Shown: one piece after another, positions 1 to 12,571 of the stretch
Layout of the letters: each line of letters opens with the position of its first letter
Numbering within the stretch: position 1 is the first letter of the stretch
DNA from: Zygnema cylindricum
Lineage: Eukaryota > Streptophyta > Zygnematophyceae > Zygnematales > Zygnemataceae
Assembly (NCBI GenBank): GCA_037447655.1
Contig: JBBHKE010000478.1
Coordinates: forward strand, 186,770 to 250,769
Length of the DNA stretch: 64,000 nucleotides
Direction of reading: 5' to 3'
Program-made: the position numbers and the translations under genes
Notes under the pieces: generated by a model
Database searches by the model: none
Told to the model about the DNA's origin: nothing
The model's input: the letters and a program-made list of their open reading frames with translations, nothing else

Positions 1-232
1 AACCTGGGCTTCAGCTTTCAATATTATGATTAGCAATAATCACATGAGGTGCAGTGGGATTCACGGTTTGTTTGTAAGGGTTTGGGAGCAAAGCTTGAGA
101 TTTCATGACAACCTGCGTCTCCGCTTTCGATATTATGATTGGAATAATCACATGAGGTGCAGTGGGATTGAGGGTTTGTGTGTAAGGGTTTGGGAACAAA
201 CTTGAGATGTCATAACAACCTGGACCTCCGCT
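1..232. repeat. Diverged satellite, two units of about 108 bp
   Basis: Two tandem units begin with AACCTG at 1 and 110, and a third start lies at 217, giving periods of 109 and 107 bp. The units share AATAATCACATGAGGTGCAG and a GGGTTTGGGA(A/G)CAAA segment. The period matches the 109-bp array that follows but the sequence differs over most of its length. It passes directly into that array near 233, where GCTTTCGA joins GTGGAGTACAC. It is either a strongly diverged relative or a second satellite of equal period. The open frame across it is an artefact of repeat translation. Confidence 0.75.
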
Positions 233-1403
233 TTCGAGTGGAGTACACTAATTACGATTAGTATTATAGCTTTTGCCTCCGGGTCCAACAGTACTGTAGA
301 GTTCTAAACGAGGGTTTGGGAATGGCGGTTTGGGAGTTAGGGTGATGTGGAGTACACTAATAACAATTATTATTATAGCTTTCGCCTCCAGGTCCAACAA
401 TACTGTAGAGTTCAAACAAGGGTTTGGGAATGTGTGTTTGGGAGTTAGGGTGACGTGGAGTACACTAATAAGGTTAGTATTATAGCTTTCGCCTCTGCGT
501 CCAACAGTACTTTAGAGTTCGAAACGAGGGTTTGGGAATGTTTGTTTGGCACTTAGGGTGACGTGGAGTACACTAATAACGATTAGTATTATAACTTTCG
601 ACTTCGGGTCCAACAGTACTGTAGAGTTCGAAACGAGGGTTTGGGAATGTGTGTTTGGCAGTAAGGGTGACGGGGAGTACACTAATAATGATTAGTATAT
701 TAGCTTTTGCCTCCGGGTCTTACACTACTGTAGAGTTCGAAACGAGGGTTTGAGAATGTGTGTTAGGCAGTTAGGGTGACGTGGCGAACACTAAGAACGA
801 TTAGTATTATAGCCTTCGCCTCCGGGTCCAACAGTACTGTAGAGTTCGAAACGAGGGTTTGGGAATGTGTGTTTGGCAGTAAGGGTGACGTGGAGTACAC
901 AAATAAAGATTAGTATTATAGCTTTTGCCTATGAGTTTAACTGTATTGTAGAGTTCGAAACGAGGGTTTGGTAATGTGTGTTTGGCAGTTAGGGTGATGT
1001 GAGTACACTAATAACGATTAGTATTATAGCTTTCGCCTCCCGGTCCAACAAAGACCCAGAGTTAGAAACCAGGCCTGGAAACGTGTATGCTAGGATGACG
1101 TGGAGGCCACTAATGACGGTAGTACATAGCTTTACCGGCCCAATGTTTCGCAGGGTTAGGCGAGGTTTGAAATGTGTTTGCGCGAAGTGACGTGGAGTAC
1201 ACTAATGACGATTAGTATTATAGCTTTCTCCTCCAGGTCCAACAGTACTGTAGTGTTCGAAGTGAGGGTTTGGGAATGTGTGTTTGGCAGTTAGGGAGAC
1301 GTTGAGTACACTAATAACGATTAGTATTATAGCTTTCGCTTCCGGATCAAACAGTAGTGTATAGTTCAAAACGAGGGTTTGGGAATGTGTGTTTTGCAGT
1401 TAG
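233..1403. repeat. 109-bp satellite array, block 1
   Basis: Head-to-tail monomers of 109 bp. Each runs through TTAGGGTGACGTGGAGTACA, a dyad ACTAAT-AACG-ATTAGT, TATTATAGCTTTCGCCTCC, GTTCGAAACGAGGG and TTTGGGAATGTGTGTTTGG. Identity between neighbours varies and some monomers, such as the one at 1060-1190, are strongly diverged. Since 109 is not a multiple of 3, frames rotate between units and the short open frames have no coding meaning. The block ends at a solo LTR whose 5-bp target duplication GTTAG occupies 1399-1403. Confidence 0.95.
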
Positions 1404-2582
1404 TGAAACTTTGAGACCTCCATTGGCCCTCAGAGTAAGCAGATCCAAAAGAAGCTAATATAGATAGTGCCGACTCCAAGTTGATATAAACCCAAATGAC
1501 TGACCCCTTGATAGTAAGAACCCCAATATATATTCACCCTTGTGAAATAACACTTCTGTTTGCTCAGTTCCACCACAGAATGCAAAGTTTGAATTTGAGA
1601 TTTGGACACATTCACCCACTTTGACTTTCCCTTAGAAATGCAGCCACCCTGGCAGACAAAAACTCAGAACGACTACACTCGTATGTAGCTTGGACTCCCC
1701 TGAGTCCGCAGCATAAAGAATCACATAAAATGGTCAAGTAAATTGATAGTTATGGCTGCCCAAAGTTAGCCATTTTATACAAGATGCTCTCTGGGAGAGG
1801 CGACTAGCTACTCAAAATATTCTATACCTATTCTCACTCTTTGACCCTATCTACTGACGTACGACACCAATCACATCAATGTACGGTACAGATAATTATA
1901 GGTGCCGGTGTACTTTCTGTACGACAATCGTACGATATGGCAGAAATGTGAACACATGTGATATATGTATTTGTTCCCGTAATCTCCGGTGTCGCCGCAA
2001 TCCAATGTTGACGTGCCATGTGTCATCCTATGTGCCGATGACCGCAAACCGCCAAAAGTGCATATCTCGCGATCGCGAAGCATATCGTGGTCGTCCGATC
2101 AAATTCGGCTATATTGCTAGCTGTTGAAAACAGACGCGCGGTATTTGTTTCGCGGTCGAACCAAATGCGCGGTATCCGTTTCATAAATAAATCTTTACTC
2201 CGTACTATCCATAACTGTATCTATGCAATACGTATATATTTCTAGTTAAATGAACTAGTCTACGTGTAACTATATAAATAATTATCAAACCCTATACGTA
2301 GTAATACCAGCTCTAGTCTAAATGGATAAAGTCACCTGCTAACTGCGAATTGACGACAATAGGTACCAGGATCAATTCCTGGGTCTGTCAAATACATTTT
2401 GGTAAGTCTTACTAATTTACCCCCTGTCTTCTCTAGAGAGCTGAGGCAGTCATGGCTCTAGCTCCGTATCCAGCCTTCAGTGACTACAACAAGTGTGGTG
2501 GCTTGGAGAGGGGAGTTAGAGGCAGACTGCCTCTACCTTTTTCTATCCTATTACAGACCTAGAAAATACACAAATATCAACA
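1404..2582 (-). mobile_element. Solo LTR, copia family II
   Basis: A 1179-bp LTR in reverse orientation inserted in the satellite. Read on the minus strand it starts TGTTGATATT and ends AAGTTTCA, giving the TG...CA ends of an LTR. The satellite pentamer GTTAG is repeated at 1399-1403 and 2583-2587, which is the 5-bp target duplication expected for copia. It aligns in order with the LTRs at 19017-20060, 24025-25043 and 32660-33715. Shared stretches include CTCCATTGG, the GTAGCTTGGACTCCCCTGAGTC block and CCCTATCTACTGACGTACGA. No internal coding sequence is present, so it most likely arose by LTR-LTR recombination. Confidence 0.88.
2311..2391 (+). other. tRNA-like segment inside the solo LTR
   Basis: The plus strand shows an A-box-like AAATGGATAAAG and a clear T-arm at 2366-2382: stem CCAGG/CCTGG around the 7-base loop ATCAATT. 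It lies antisense to the LTR, at the same relative place as tRNA-like segments in the three other family II LTRs. An acceptor stem is not evident and the anticodon cannot be read reliably, so it is called tRNA-like rather than a tRNA gene. Confidence 0.5.
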
Positions 2583-5500
2583 GTTAGGGTGACGTGGAGT
2601 ACACTAATAAGGATTAGTATTATAGCTTTCGCCTCCTGGTCCAACAATACTAAAGAGTTCAAAACGAGGGTTTGGGAATGTGTGTTTGGCAGTTAGGGAG
2701 ACGTGGAGTACACTAATAACGATTAGTATTATAGCTTTCGCCTCTGGGTCCAACAATAGTGGAGAGTTTAAAACGATGGTTTGGGAATTTGCTTTTGGCA
2801 GTTAGGGTGACGTGAAGTACACTAATAACGAGTAGTATTATAGCTTTCGCCTCCGGGTCCAACAGTACTACAGAGTTCAAAACGAGGGTTTGGGAATATG
2901 TGTTTTGCAGTAAGGGTGACGTGGATTACACTAATAACGATAAGTATTACAGCTTTTGACTCTGGGTCCAACAGTATGGTAGAGTTCAAAACGAGGGTTT
3001 GGGAATGTGTGTTTGGCAGTTAGGGTGACATGGAGTACACTAATAATGCTTAGTATTATAGCTTTCACCTCTGGGTCCAACAGTACTAAAGAGTTCAAAA
3101 ACAGGGTTTGGGAATGTGTGTTTGGCAGTTAGGGTGACGTGGAGTACACTAATAACGATTAGTATTATAGATTTCGCCTCTTGATCCAACAGTACTGCAC
3201 AGTTAGAAACGAGGATTTGGGAATGTGTGTTTGGTAGTTAGGGTGACGTGGAGTACACTAATAACGAATAGTATTATAGCTTTCGCCTCCTGGTCCAACA
3301 ATACTGTAGAGTTCAAAACGAGGGTTTGGGAATGTGTGTTTGGCAGTTAGGGTGACGTGGAGTACACTAATAAGGATTAATATTATAGCTTTCGCCTTTG
3401 GGTCTAACAATACTGGAGAGTTCGAAACGAGGGTTTGGGAATGTGTGTTTCGTAGTTAGGATGACGTGGAGTACGCTAATAACGAATAGTATTATAGCTT
3501 TCGCCTCTGGGTCCAACAGTACAAAGTTCGAAACAAGGGTTTGGGAATATGTGTTTGGCAGTTAGGGTGACGTGGATTACACTAATAACGATTAGTATTA
3601 TAGCTTTCGACTCCAGGTCCAACAGTACCGTAGAGTTCAAAACGAGGGTTTGGGAATAGGTGTTCGGCATTTAGGGTGACGTGGAGTACACTAATAACGA
3701 TTAGTATTATAGCTTTCGCCTTTGGGTCCAACAGTACCGGAGAGTTCGAAACGAGGTTTTGGGAATGTGTGTTTCGCAGTTAGGGTGACGTGATACACTA
3801 ATAATAATGAGTATTATAGCTTTCGCCTTTGGGTCTAACAATACTCGAGAGTTTGAAACGAGGGTTTGGAAATGTGTGTCTGGCATTTAGGGTGACGTGG
3901 ATTACACTAATAACGATTAGTATAATAGCTTTCACCTCTTCGTCCAAGAGTACGGTAGAGTTTGAAACGAGGGTTTGGGAATGTGTGTTTGGCACTTAGG
4001 GTGACATGGAGTACACTAATGAAGCTCAGTATTAGAGCTTTCGCCTCCGGGGACAACAGTACTAAATAATTCAAAAAGAGGGTTTGGGAATGTGTGTTGG
4101 CAGTTAGGGTGACGTGGAGTACACTAATAACGATAAGTATTATAGCTTTCGCCTCTGGGTCCAACAGTACAAAGTTCGAAACGAGGGTTTGGGAATATGT
4201 GTTTGGCAGTTAGGGTGACGTGGAGTACACTAATAACGATTAGTAATATAGCTTTCACCTTTGGGTCCAACAGTACAAAGTTCGAAACGAGGGTTTGGGA
4301 ATATGTGTTTGGCAGTTAGGGTGACGTGGATTACACTAATAACGATTAGTATTATAGCTTTCGCCTTTGGGTTCAACAGTACAAAGTTCAAAACGAGGGT
4401 TTAGGAATGTGTGTTTGGCAGTTACGGTGACGTGGAGTTCACTAATAACGATTAGTATTATAGCTTTGCCTCCGCATCCAACAGTACTGCACAGTTAGAA
4501 ACGAGGATTTGGGAATGTGTGTTTGGCAGTTAGGGTGACGTGGAGTACACTAATAACGAATAGTATTATATTTTTCGCCTCCTGGTCCAACAATACTGTA
4601 GAGTTCAAAACGAGGGTTTGGGAATGTGTGTTTGGCAGTTACGGTGACGTGGAGTTCACTAATAACGATTAGTATTATAGCTTTGCCTCCGCATCCAACA
4701 GTACTGCACAATTAGAAACGAGGATTTGGGAATGTGTGTTTGGCAGTTAGGGTGACGTGGAGTACACTAATAACGATTAGTATTATAGCTTTCGCCTCTG
4801 GGTCAAACAATATTGGAGAGTTCGAAACGAGGGTTTGGGAATTTGTGTTTCCTAGTTAGGATGACGTGGAGTACACTAATAACGATTAGTATTATAGCTT
4901 TCGCCTCTGGGTCCAACAGTACAAAGTTCGAAACGAGGGTTTGGAAATATGTGTTTGGCAGTTAGGGTGACCTGTAGTACACTAATAACGAGTAGTATTA
5001 TAGCTTTCGCCTCCTAATCCAACAGTTCTGCACAGTTAGAAACTAGGGTTTGGGAATGTGTGTTTCGTAGTTAGGGTGACGTGGAGTACACTAATAACGA
5101 TTAGTATTATAGCTTTCGCATTTGGGTCCAACAATACTGCAGAGTTCAAAACGAGGTTTTGGGAATGTGTGTTTGGCAATTAGGGTGACGTGGAGTACAC
5201 TAATAACAAATAGTATTATACCTTTTGCATCTAGGTCCAACTAACTGCACTGTTTGAAATGAGGGTTTGGGAATGTGTGTTTGGCAGATGGGGTGATGTT
5301 GAGTACACTAATAATGATTAGTATTATAGCTTTCGCCTCCAATCCAACAATACCGCAGAGTTCGAAACTAGGGTTTCGGAATGTGTGTTTGGCATTTAGG
5401 GTGACGTGGAGTACACTAATAACGATTAGTATTATAGCTTTTCGCATTTGGGTCCAACAATTCTGCAGAGTTCGAAACGAGGTTTTAGGAATGTGTGTTT

Positions 5501-7153
5501 GGCAATTAGGGTGACGTGGAGTACACTAATAACGATTAGTATTATAGCTTTCTCCTTTGGGTCCAACAGTACTGGAGAGTTTAAAACGAGGGTTTGGGAA
5601 AGTGTGTTTCGCAGTTAGGGTGACGTGGATACACTAATAATAATGAGTATTATAGCTTTCGCCTTTGAGTCTAACAGTACTCGAGAGTTCGAAACGAGGG
5701 TTTGGAAATGAGTGTTTGGCATTTAGGGTGTCGTGGATTACACTAATAATGATAAGAATAATAACTTTCACCTCCCGGTCCAACAATACTGGAGAGTTCG
5801 AAACGAGGGTTTGGGAATGTGTGTTTCGTAGTTAGGGTGACGTGGAGTACACTAATAACGATTAGTATTATAGCTTTCGCCTCTGGGTCCAACAGTACAA
5901 AGTTCGAAACGAGGGTTTGGGAATGTGTGTTTCGTAGTTAGGATGACGTGGAGTACACTAATAACGTTTAGTATTATAGCTTTCGCCTCTGGGTCCAACA
6001 GTACAAAGTTCGAAATGAGGGTTTGGGAATGTGTGTTTGGCAGTTAGGGTGATGTTGAGTACACAATAACGATTAGTATTATAGCTTTCGCCTCTGGGTC
6101 CAACAGTACAAAGTTCGAAACGAGGGTTTGGAAATATGTGTTTGGCAGTTAGGGTGACCTGTAGTACACTAATAACGAGTAGTATTATAGCTTTCGCCTC
6201 CTAATCCAACAGTTCTGCACAGTTAGAAACTAGGGTTTGGGAATGTGTGTTTCGTAGTTAGGGTGACGTGGAGTACACTAATAACGATTAGTATTATAGC
6301 TTTCGCATTTGGGTCCAACAATACTGCAGAGTTCGAAACGAGGTTTTGGGAATGTGTGTTTGGCAATTAGGGTGACGTGGAGTACACTAATAACAATTAG
6401 TATTATAGCTTTCTCCTTTGGGTCCAAGAGTACTGGTGAGTTCAAAACGAGGGTTTGGGAAAGTGTGTTTCGCAGTTAGGGTGACGTGGATACACTAATA
6501 ATAATGAGTATTATAGCTTTCGCCTTTGAGTCCAACAGTACTCGCGAGTTCGAAACAAGGGTTTGGAAATGTGTGTTTGGCATTTAGGGTGACGTGGATT
6601 ACACTAATAATGATTAGTATAATAGCTTTCACCTCCCGGTCCAGGAGTACGGTAGAGTTTGAAACGAGGGTTTGGGAATGTGTGTTTGGCACTTAGGGTG
6701 ATATGGAGTACACTAATAAAGCTTAGTATTATAACTTTCGCCTCCGGGTACAACAGTACTAAATAATTCAAAAAGAGGGTTTGGGAATGTGTGTTTGGCA
6801 GTAAGGGTGACATGGAGTACACTAATAACGATTAGTATTATAGCTTTCGCCTCTGGATCAAACAGTACTGCAGAGTGCAAAATTAGGGTTTGGGAATGTG
6901 TGTTTCGCAGTAAGGGTGACGTGGAGTACACTAATAACGATGAGTATTATAGATTTCGCCTCAAAGTTCGAAACGAGGGTTTGGGAATGTGTGTTTGGCA
7001 GTTAGGGTGCCGTGGAGTACACTAATATGATTAGTATTATAGTTGGCCTTCATGTCCTACAGTACTGCAGAGTTCGAAACAAGGGTTTGGGAATGTGTGT
7101 TTGGCATTAAGGGTGACGTGGAGTACACTAATAACGATTAGTATTATAGCTTT
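2583..7153. repeat. 109-bp satellite array, block 2 with higher-order copies
   Basis: About 42 monomers of the same satellite. Several variants recur as sets. One is a shortened form reading CAACAGTACAAAGTTCG, about 104 bp long. A block of about 300 bp with GACCTGTAGTACAC and CCTAATCCAACAGTTCTGC occurs at about 4905-5215 and again 1187 bp later at about 6092-6395. Another block starting at GATACACTAATAATAATGAG occurs near 3790, 5628 and 6488. This shows segmental, higher-order amplification of roughly 11 monomers on top of monomer amplification. The block ends at the left target duplication (GCTTT, 7149-7153) of a copia element. Confidence 0.95.
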
Positions 7154-8146
7154 TGTTGATTTGAGGCAACTGGTGCCACTGAAGAAGATGAAGAAGCACC
7201 GGCAGTTGCCATGATAATCAATTGTGCAAAGAGGAAACTCTCACGAAATCCCACAAACAACCAACTTCACAATGAAGCCCCAAGCAAACCAGACACACCC
7301 TAGGTCTGCAAATTTGCCACAATATAAAATATACACCAAAGAAACCACATGCGGAATTTCACAAAGTTCTGCCAAAAGATCACAATGATCTTATAATTCA
7401 AACACACCCAAAAACTGCTTCGCAGTTTTTCCTACACAATAATCCTACTTTTCCTAAAGTAATCTAAGTCCTATATATACAAGTGAGCCTACGGTTGATC
7501 ACACTGTACTACAACTAGCGTGTTCAAATGGTACACTACTCTTCATTAACAAAAATCCCACCGTCGAATGCACATAATTATTTCCACCAATTAGACAGCA
7601 GCTAGAAATGAAATAGTACGCGATTAAAGTTTGTCCGCTTAAATGACGGTACAGTCAATACTTCTCTTCCAAAAATGACGGCGGACTTCGTCCGCTTTCC
7701 ACATAATCTTTCATCACCAAAGATGAACCTCCACGTATAAATTTGGTCCTCAAATGTAACTGTACCTTTTCTTCTAGAACAACCAAACTTGACTTTCTCA
7801 CGGACCGACACGTGTGCCTAAAGTGCACCGAATCTGTGTACTCCCTTTCGAGTTACATACTCACTAAATCATGTCCCCGTCAATTTATCTTCACACAAAC
7901 TGCCTCATATTCAGAACACCTTTTCTTGCGCAGACTGCTATGACTGCTATGACTGCTATGACTGCTATGATCTGTCAGCGCAGCTGCGATATTAGAGCAG
8001 CGCAGCTGCGATGTGAGATCAGAGCACCATAGCAGCACAGCAACAAGTGTAGAGTGCTCAAGGTTTCTAGCTGGGATGTCAGACTTAGCGCAGCATGGCA
8101 ACATAGCAGCAAGATATAGAGAGAACTTAAGGTTTCCAAAACAACA
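7154..8146 (-). repeat. 3' LTR of the family I copia element
   Basis: A 993-bp LTR starting (minus strand) TGTTGTTTTGG directly after the polypurine tract and ending GATTTGA...CAACA against the target duplication. It contains four copies of the 9-bp unit GACTGCTAT at 7931-7970. Near its end it also carries the gag start codon at about 7212. Translation from there would leave the LTR and stop within three codons in the flanking satellite. Confidence 0.93.
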
Positions 8147-8160
8147 CTCCCCTAAACCTT
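8147..8160 (-). other. Polypurine tract of family I copia
   Basis: On the minus strand AAGGTTTAGGGGAG lies immediately 5' of the 3' LTR start TGTTGTTTTGG. This is the position and composition of the plus-strand primer of LTR retrotransposons. It follows the RNase H stop codon by about 10 bases. Confidence 0.85.
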
Positions 8161-8169
8161 TAGACTCTC

Positions 8170-11100
8170 TCAGCCACTGAGTCCACATTCCTCTCTACAG
8201 AACTTCAACTTAGGTGCAGGTAAAGACTTAGTCATCATATCTGCTACCATTTTCTCATCCGGAAGATAACTTAGCTTTAAAATTCTGTTCATCACCTTCT
8301 CTCGTACAAAATGCAGCTTGATGTCAATGTGCTTGCTTTTGAAGTGATGACTCGGGTTGGATGCAATCGCAATAGCTGTTTGGTTGTCACACCACACTAT
8401 TTGAGGTCCGGATTGCATAAATTGAAGTTCTTGGAGGAGCGACTTCACCCATAGTAACTCCTTGACAGCTGAGCTTGCTGCCATATATTCAGCCTCCATT
8501 GTAGACTGAGCTGTTACCTTTTGGAGCTTGCTGCTCTAGCAGCATGTTCCAGTTCCAATCTTCAAAATGAATCCAGTGGTGGAACGGCGGCTTGGCATGT
8601 CTCCATAGCTAGCATCGCTCCATGTCTGAATTTTGACTTCATCTCCACCGAGAGCAAGTCTAAGATTCCGTGTTCCTACAAGGTACGGAAGAACCCTCTT
8701 TGCAGCCTCCCAATCTGTTTTCCTTGGATTCTGCAAACTTCGACTCAAAGCGCCAACTGCTGCCGCAATATCCGGCCTTGTGCAGTTTATGAAGTAAATT
8801 AGGCTACCAACAATCTGTCGGTATGGAATGGTGGCCATAAAATCTGCCTCCCCTGACTCCAACGTATCGTCAAAAATGATTACTCCATCGGTCTCCATGC
8901 CTTCCACGTTCTGCTTAAATTCCATGGGAGTGGCACTTCCGTTTGCCTCAGCCATGCCAAACTTTTCAAGCACATTTCCTATCGCTTCACGTTGCGTTAG
9001 ATGGATTGTTCTCCTATCTCTATCCCTTTCTACTTGAATTCCAAGAATATACTTTGCCTCACCTAAGTCCTTCATCTCAAATCTTGAATTTAAGGCTGCC
9101 TTTAATTTGTTAATTTCATTTAATGACTTGCTTAACAACAGCAAATCATCTACATATACTGCAATGTACATAATCCCATCTTTCCCTTCCATAACATAGA
9201 CTGAGTGATCTGAGCTAATCCTGACGAATCCTAGACTGGTAAGAAACTCATCTAGTTTTAGGTTCCACTGACGTGGAGCCTGCTTCAAACCATACAGGGA
9301 TTTCAACAATTTACAGACCAGATTTTCTTTTTCAGGCTCTTCATACATTTCAGGCTGCTTCATATAAATTACTTCCTCTAAATCTCCATGCAAGAAAGCT
9401 GTCTTAACATCCATTTGATGTAGTTCCATATTCTCAATTGCCGCTAAGGATAACAAAATTCTAATAGTTGGAAATCGGACAACCGGAGAAAAAGTCTCTT
9501 CATAGTCAATTCCCTCCTTCTGACTATAGCCTTTAGCAACAAGCCTAGCCTTATATCTTTCAATAGAGTTATCTGGATTCAGCTTTACTTTAAAGACCCA
9601 CTTACAGCCGATGGCTTTTCGGTCTGGTGGAAGCTCCAAAAGCTCGCAAGTTTGAGCCTCCATTATCGATCGCATTTCATCGTTAGCCGCAGCGATCCAT
9701 TGATCTTTTTCCGGAGCTGAAAATGCTTCTTGTATTGTGACCGGTTCCATCATGCTGGCAGATAATAGAGCAGTTTTGCACCTTCGCAATTTCGCAGCGT
9801 CGCAGCTTTGCAGCTTCGTAGCGTCGCAGCTTTCCAGCTTCGCAGCTTTGCAGTTTCGCAGCGTCGCAGTTTTGCAGCTTCGCAGCGTCGCAGCTTTCCA
9901 GCTTCGCAGCATCGCAGCTTCGCAGTTTCGCAGCGTCGCAGTTTTGCAGCTTCGCAGCGTCGCAGCTTTCCAGCTTCACAGCATTGCAGCTTCGCTGTTT
10001 CGCAGCGTCGCAGTTTTCAGTCAGATCCACTGATCCGACAGAAAATAGCGCAGCTTCGCAGTGTCGCAGCCTGCTGCTTTGCCTTTTTCCCCCCGGAAAA
10101 TCTGAGGCTGGAATTGTTGGATCCGTAGGTTGCCGCCGAGGAGGGGGTGGTGGAGGAGGAGGATGATTCTCCACAAGGGGACCAGCCGGAGGGTCCAAAG
10201 TGGGACTAGAAGAAGCGAGAGGAACACTTTCAAAAATAACATATTCCTTGATTTTGGAATCTTTTTCAAAATCTGTCATACCAAAAACATCCACCGATCT
10301 ACTCTCTTCTTTAACCTGAATATTTCTAGCAGTCTGAAGAGTATTCCTATCCCTATTAAATACCCTATAGCCCACGGATTCATCATCATAGCCCATAAAT
10401 ATTCCTGGAATCGATTTTGGACTAAGCTTAGAAATAGGGAGATTATCCAAAATAAAACATTTACTCCCAAAAACTTTGAAGTGACTAACATTCGGTTTTC
10501 TTCCGGTCCACACTTCATATGGTGTTTTACCTTTAAGTGCTCTAGTCTCTATTCTATTTCTAATATACGACGCACACGAGAAAGCTTCACCCCAAAATTT
10601 GAAATCTCTTCCTTTATCTAGTAACATAGATTTTGCACTTTCTGTTAGAGTTCGGTTGAGTCTTTTGGATACTCCATTCTGTTCCGGAGTATAAGGAACT
10701 GTAAATTGCCGAGAAATGCCATTGTCTTTTAAGTATTCAGAAAATGCATGAGAAATATATTCCCCTCCGTTGTCGGACCGAACGGAAAGGATCGGTTTCC
10801 CATGAAGTTTTTCGGCCCATACCCGAAAATGCTTGAAGTGAGTGAGCACTTCACTCTTTTCTTTCATAAAGTAAACCTTGCTATATCTTGAGAAGTCATC
10901 CGTAAAAGTGACCAAAAACCTGTTGCCACTGAGTGAAGGAACTTTTGATGGCCCCCACACATCCGAATGAATAATTTGCAGCAAATTCTTTGCCCGGTTA
11001 TCCGCTTTCTCAGGTAGTGGCAGCTTATGAAGTTTTCCCAAAGCACATCCATCACATACATGGGAATATGTTTCTCCTAATTTAACACCATCTATCATAT

Positions 11101-12571
11101 TTTGCTTTACCATATTATCAAGCCTTTCATGATGAACATGACCGAGCCTCTTATGCCACAAAACATTTTCCGGAAGGACACTAGAGTATGCAAAGTCAAT
11201 TTCATTAGCCAAGTCCATCCGGTACAACAAGTTTGGGCCTCTAGTTCCTACCAAAGCTACCTTCCCATCTTTGCTTACTACCTTTTTCCCATTTTTTTGT
11301 AAAATTTCAAAACCTTTCATTTCTACTACCGAAGTGGAAAACAAATTTTTTGTAAACTTTGGGATATAGAGAACATCATGCAAGGTTCTCTTTACAATCT
11401 GACCATTGATGTCACATGCTAACTCCACGCTTCCCTTTGCCGTAGCCTCCACACCGCTGTCATCCGCGTAATAAATGCGACGAGTGGGAATTGGAGTAAG
11501 CGTTTTGAAGTAAGCCCGATTGCCGCACATGTGGGAGGAGCATCCGGAGTCCATAATCCATCCGTTCTCTCGAGGTCCCTCCATGAGATCTTTTGCAAGA
11601 GCAAAGAACTCGTCATCATCCGATTGCGGAAATCTGACCACATCTTCCTTTCCTTCCGGTGGTTCATCTTGTGACGTCTCATCAAATGCAAGGAATGTCG
11701 CATTTTTAATCGGCAGTTTTGATGTCGGAAATTTTGGTGATGAATCCTCCGATCGCACCCTCCATCCCGCACGATAAATTCCTGTTTCACACGCTTTTAT
11801 AAATGCCGGACACAGCCGGAAAACATGACCTTGACCAAAGCAATAGACACACCTATCATATTGCCTATAATTCTGATTGGGGGTAAAGTTTCTGTTTCCA
11901 GAAAAACCAACCGGCTTATATGTCTGTGCATTGTAAGCAACCACTGATTGACCACCATTTATTGCTATCTGAGTTGCCTCTTCGTCTAGGATATAAGCCT
12001 GAGCGACTGCTATATTCCATTTACTCTTCTCTAACCGTCTTAGCTGCTCCGCTGCTCCTCTATATTCAGTAGGAAGCCCTCTCATTAGAATCATAGCTTG
12101 GTGATAAGGAGGAAAACTCCCCCCGGAACATGCATTCTATGATAATAGAAGTTTCAAGCCATTACAATATGAGTTCATGTCACCCCCAGTATATTTATAG
12201 TCCCAAATTTTTCCAGCAGTGACAACCTCATTCTGCTCACTAGCTAAGACATAAGATTCACTCAAGGCCTTCCATATTTCAGATGCCGTAGAAATATTGA
12301 TATATGTCATGTTAAGATCTTCTGACAAAAGTAACTTCAACACATGCAATGCATCTTCATTTTTCTTTCCAAACTCCGGATCCGTATCCGGAAGAATACC
12401 CGAAATCACATCATATAATTTCACTTGTTTCAAATATGACTTAGTCAAATCTGCCCAATAAAGATACTTTTGCCCATTAAACACCGGGATCTGTGAGGGA
12501 GAACCCGTGACCTGTTGATTTGAGGCAACTGGTGCCACTGAAGAAGATGAAGAAGCACCGGCAGTTGCCAT
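8170..12571 (-). pseudogene. gag-pol polyprotein of family I copia, interrupted
   Basis: Begins at the ATG at 12571 (MATAGASSSSS); a longer in-frame start lies at 12619. The capsid region is followed by a CCHC zinc knuckle (CVYCFGQGHVFRLC), the protease motif DSG in WIMDSGCSSH, the pre-integrase LWHKRLGHVH motif, and integrase with the Asp residues of HSDVWGP and SDNGGEY. The catalytic Glu expected 36 residues after the second Asp is Lys (NGVSKRLNRT). Reverse transcriptase has YVDDLLLL, and RNase H has DASYGD and the KHIDI segment. Interruptions: TAG at 12137-12139 inside gag; a frame change between about 9912 and 9683 inside a 24-bp tandem repeat; TAG at 8536-8538 where relatives have Trp (CCWSSK). 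As it stands the element cannot make a full polyprotein unless stops are read through and the frame is shifted. Confidence 0.93.
9735..10065. repeat. 24-bp tandem repeat in the integrase-RT linker
   Basis: The linker between the integrase C-terminus and reverse transcriptase is a tandem array encoding an 8-residue unit of the form CDAAKLxS on the minus strand. Units vary at the seventh position (E, Q, R) and form a longer pattern of about three units. It follows a run of seven prolines and is the place where the reading frame changes. The long open frames on the opposite strand (for example 9737-10033) are mirrors of this repeat. Confidence 0.9.

Noticed and set aside
3476-7025. Many short open frames encoding similar peptides (AIILIVISVLHVTL type)
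   Set aside because: They are translations of the 109-bp satellite on the reverse strand; the frame shifts by one base per monomer, so no protein family exists.
233-7153. Regular repeats that might suggest a CRISPR array
   Set aside because: Units are contiguous 109-bp monomers with no unique spacers, in eukaryotic retrotransposon context.
9737-10128. Plus-strand frames rich in RSVA/AASQ repeats
   Set aside because: Mirror reading of the 24-bp repeat in the minus-strand copia pol linker.
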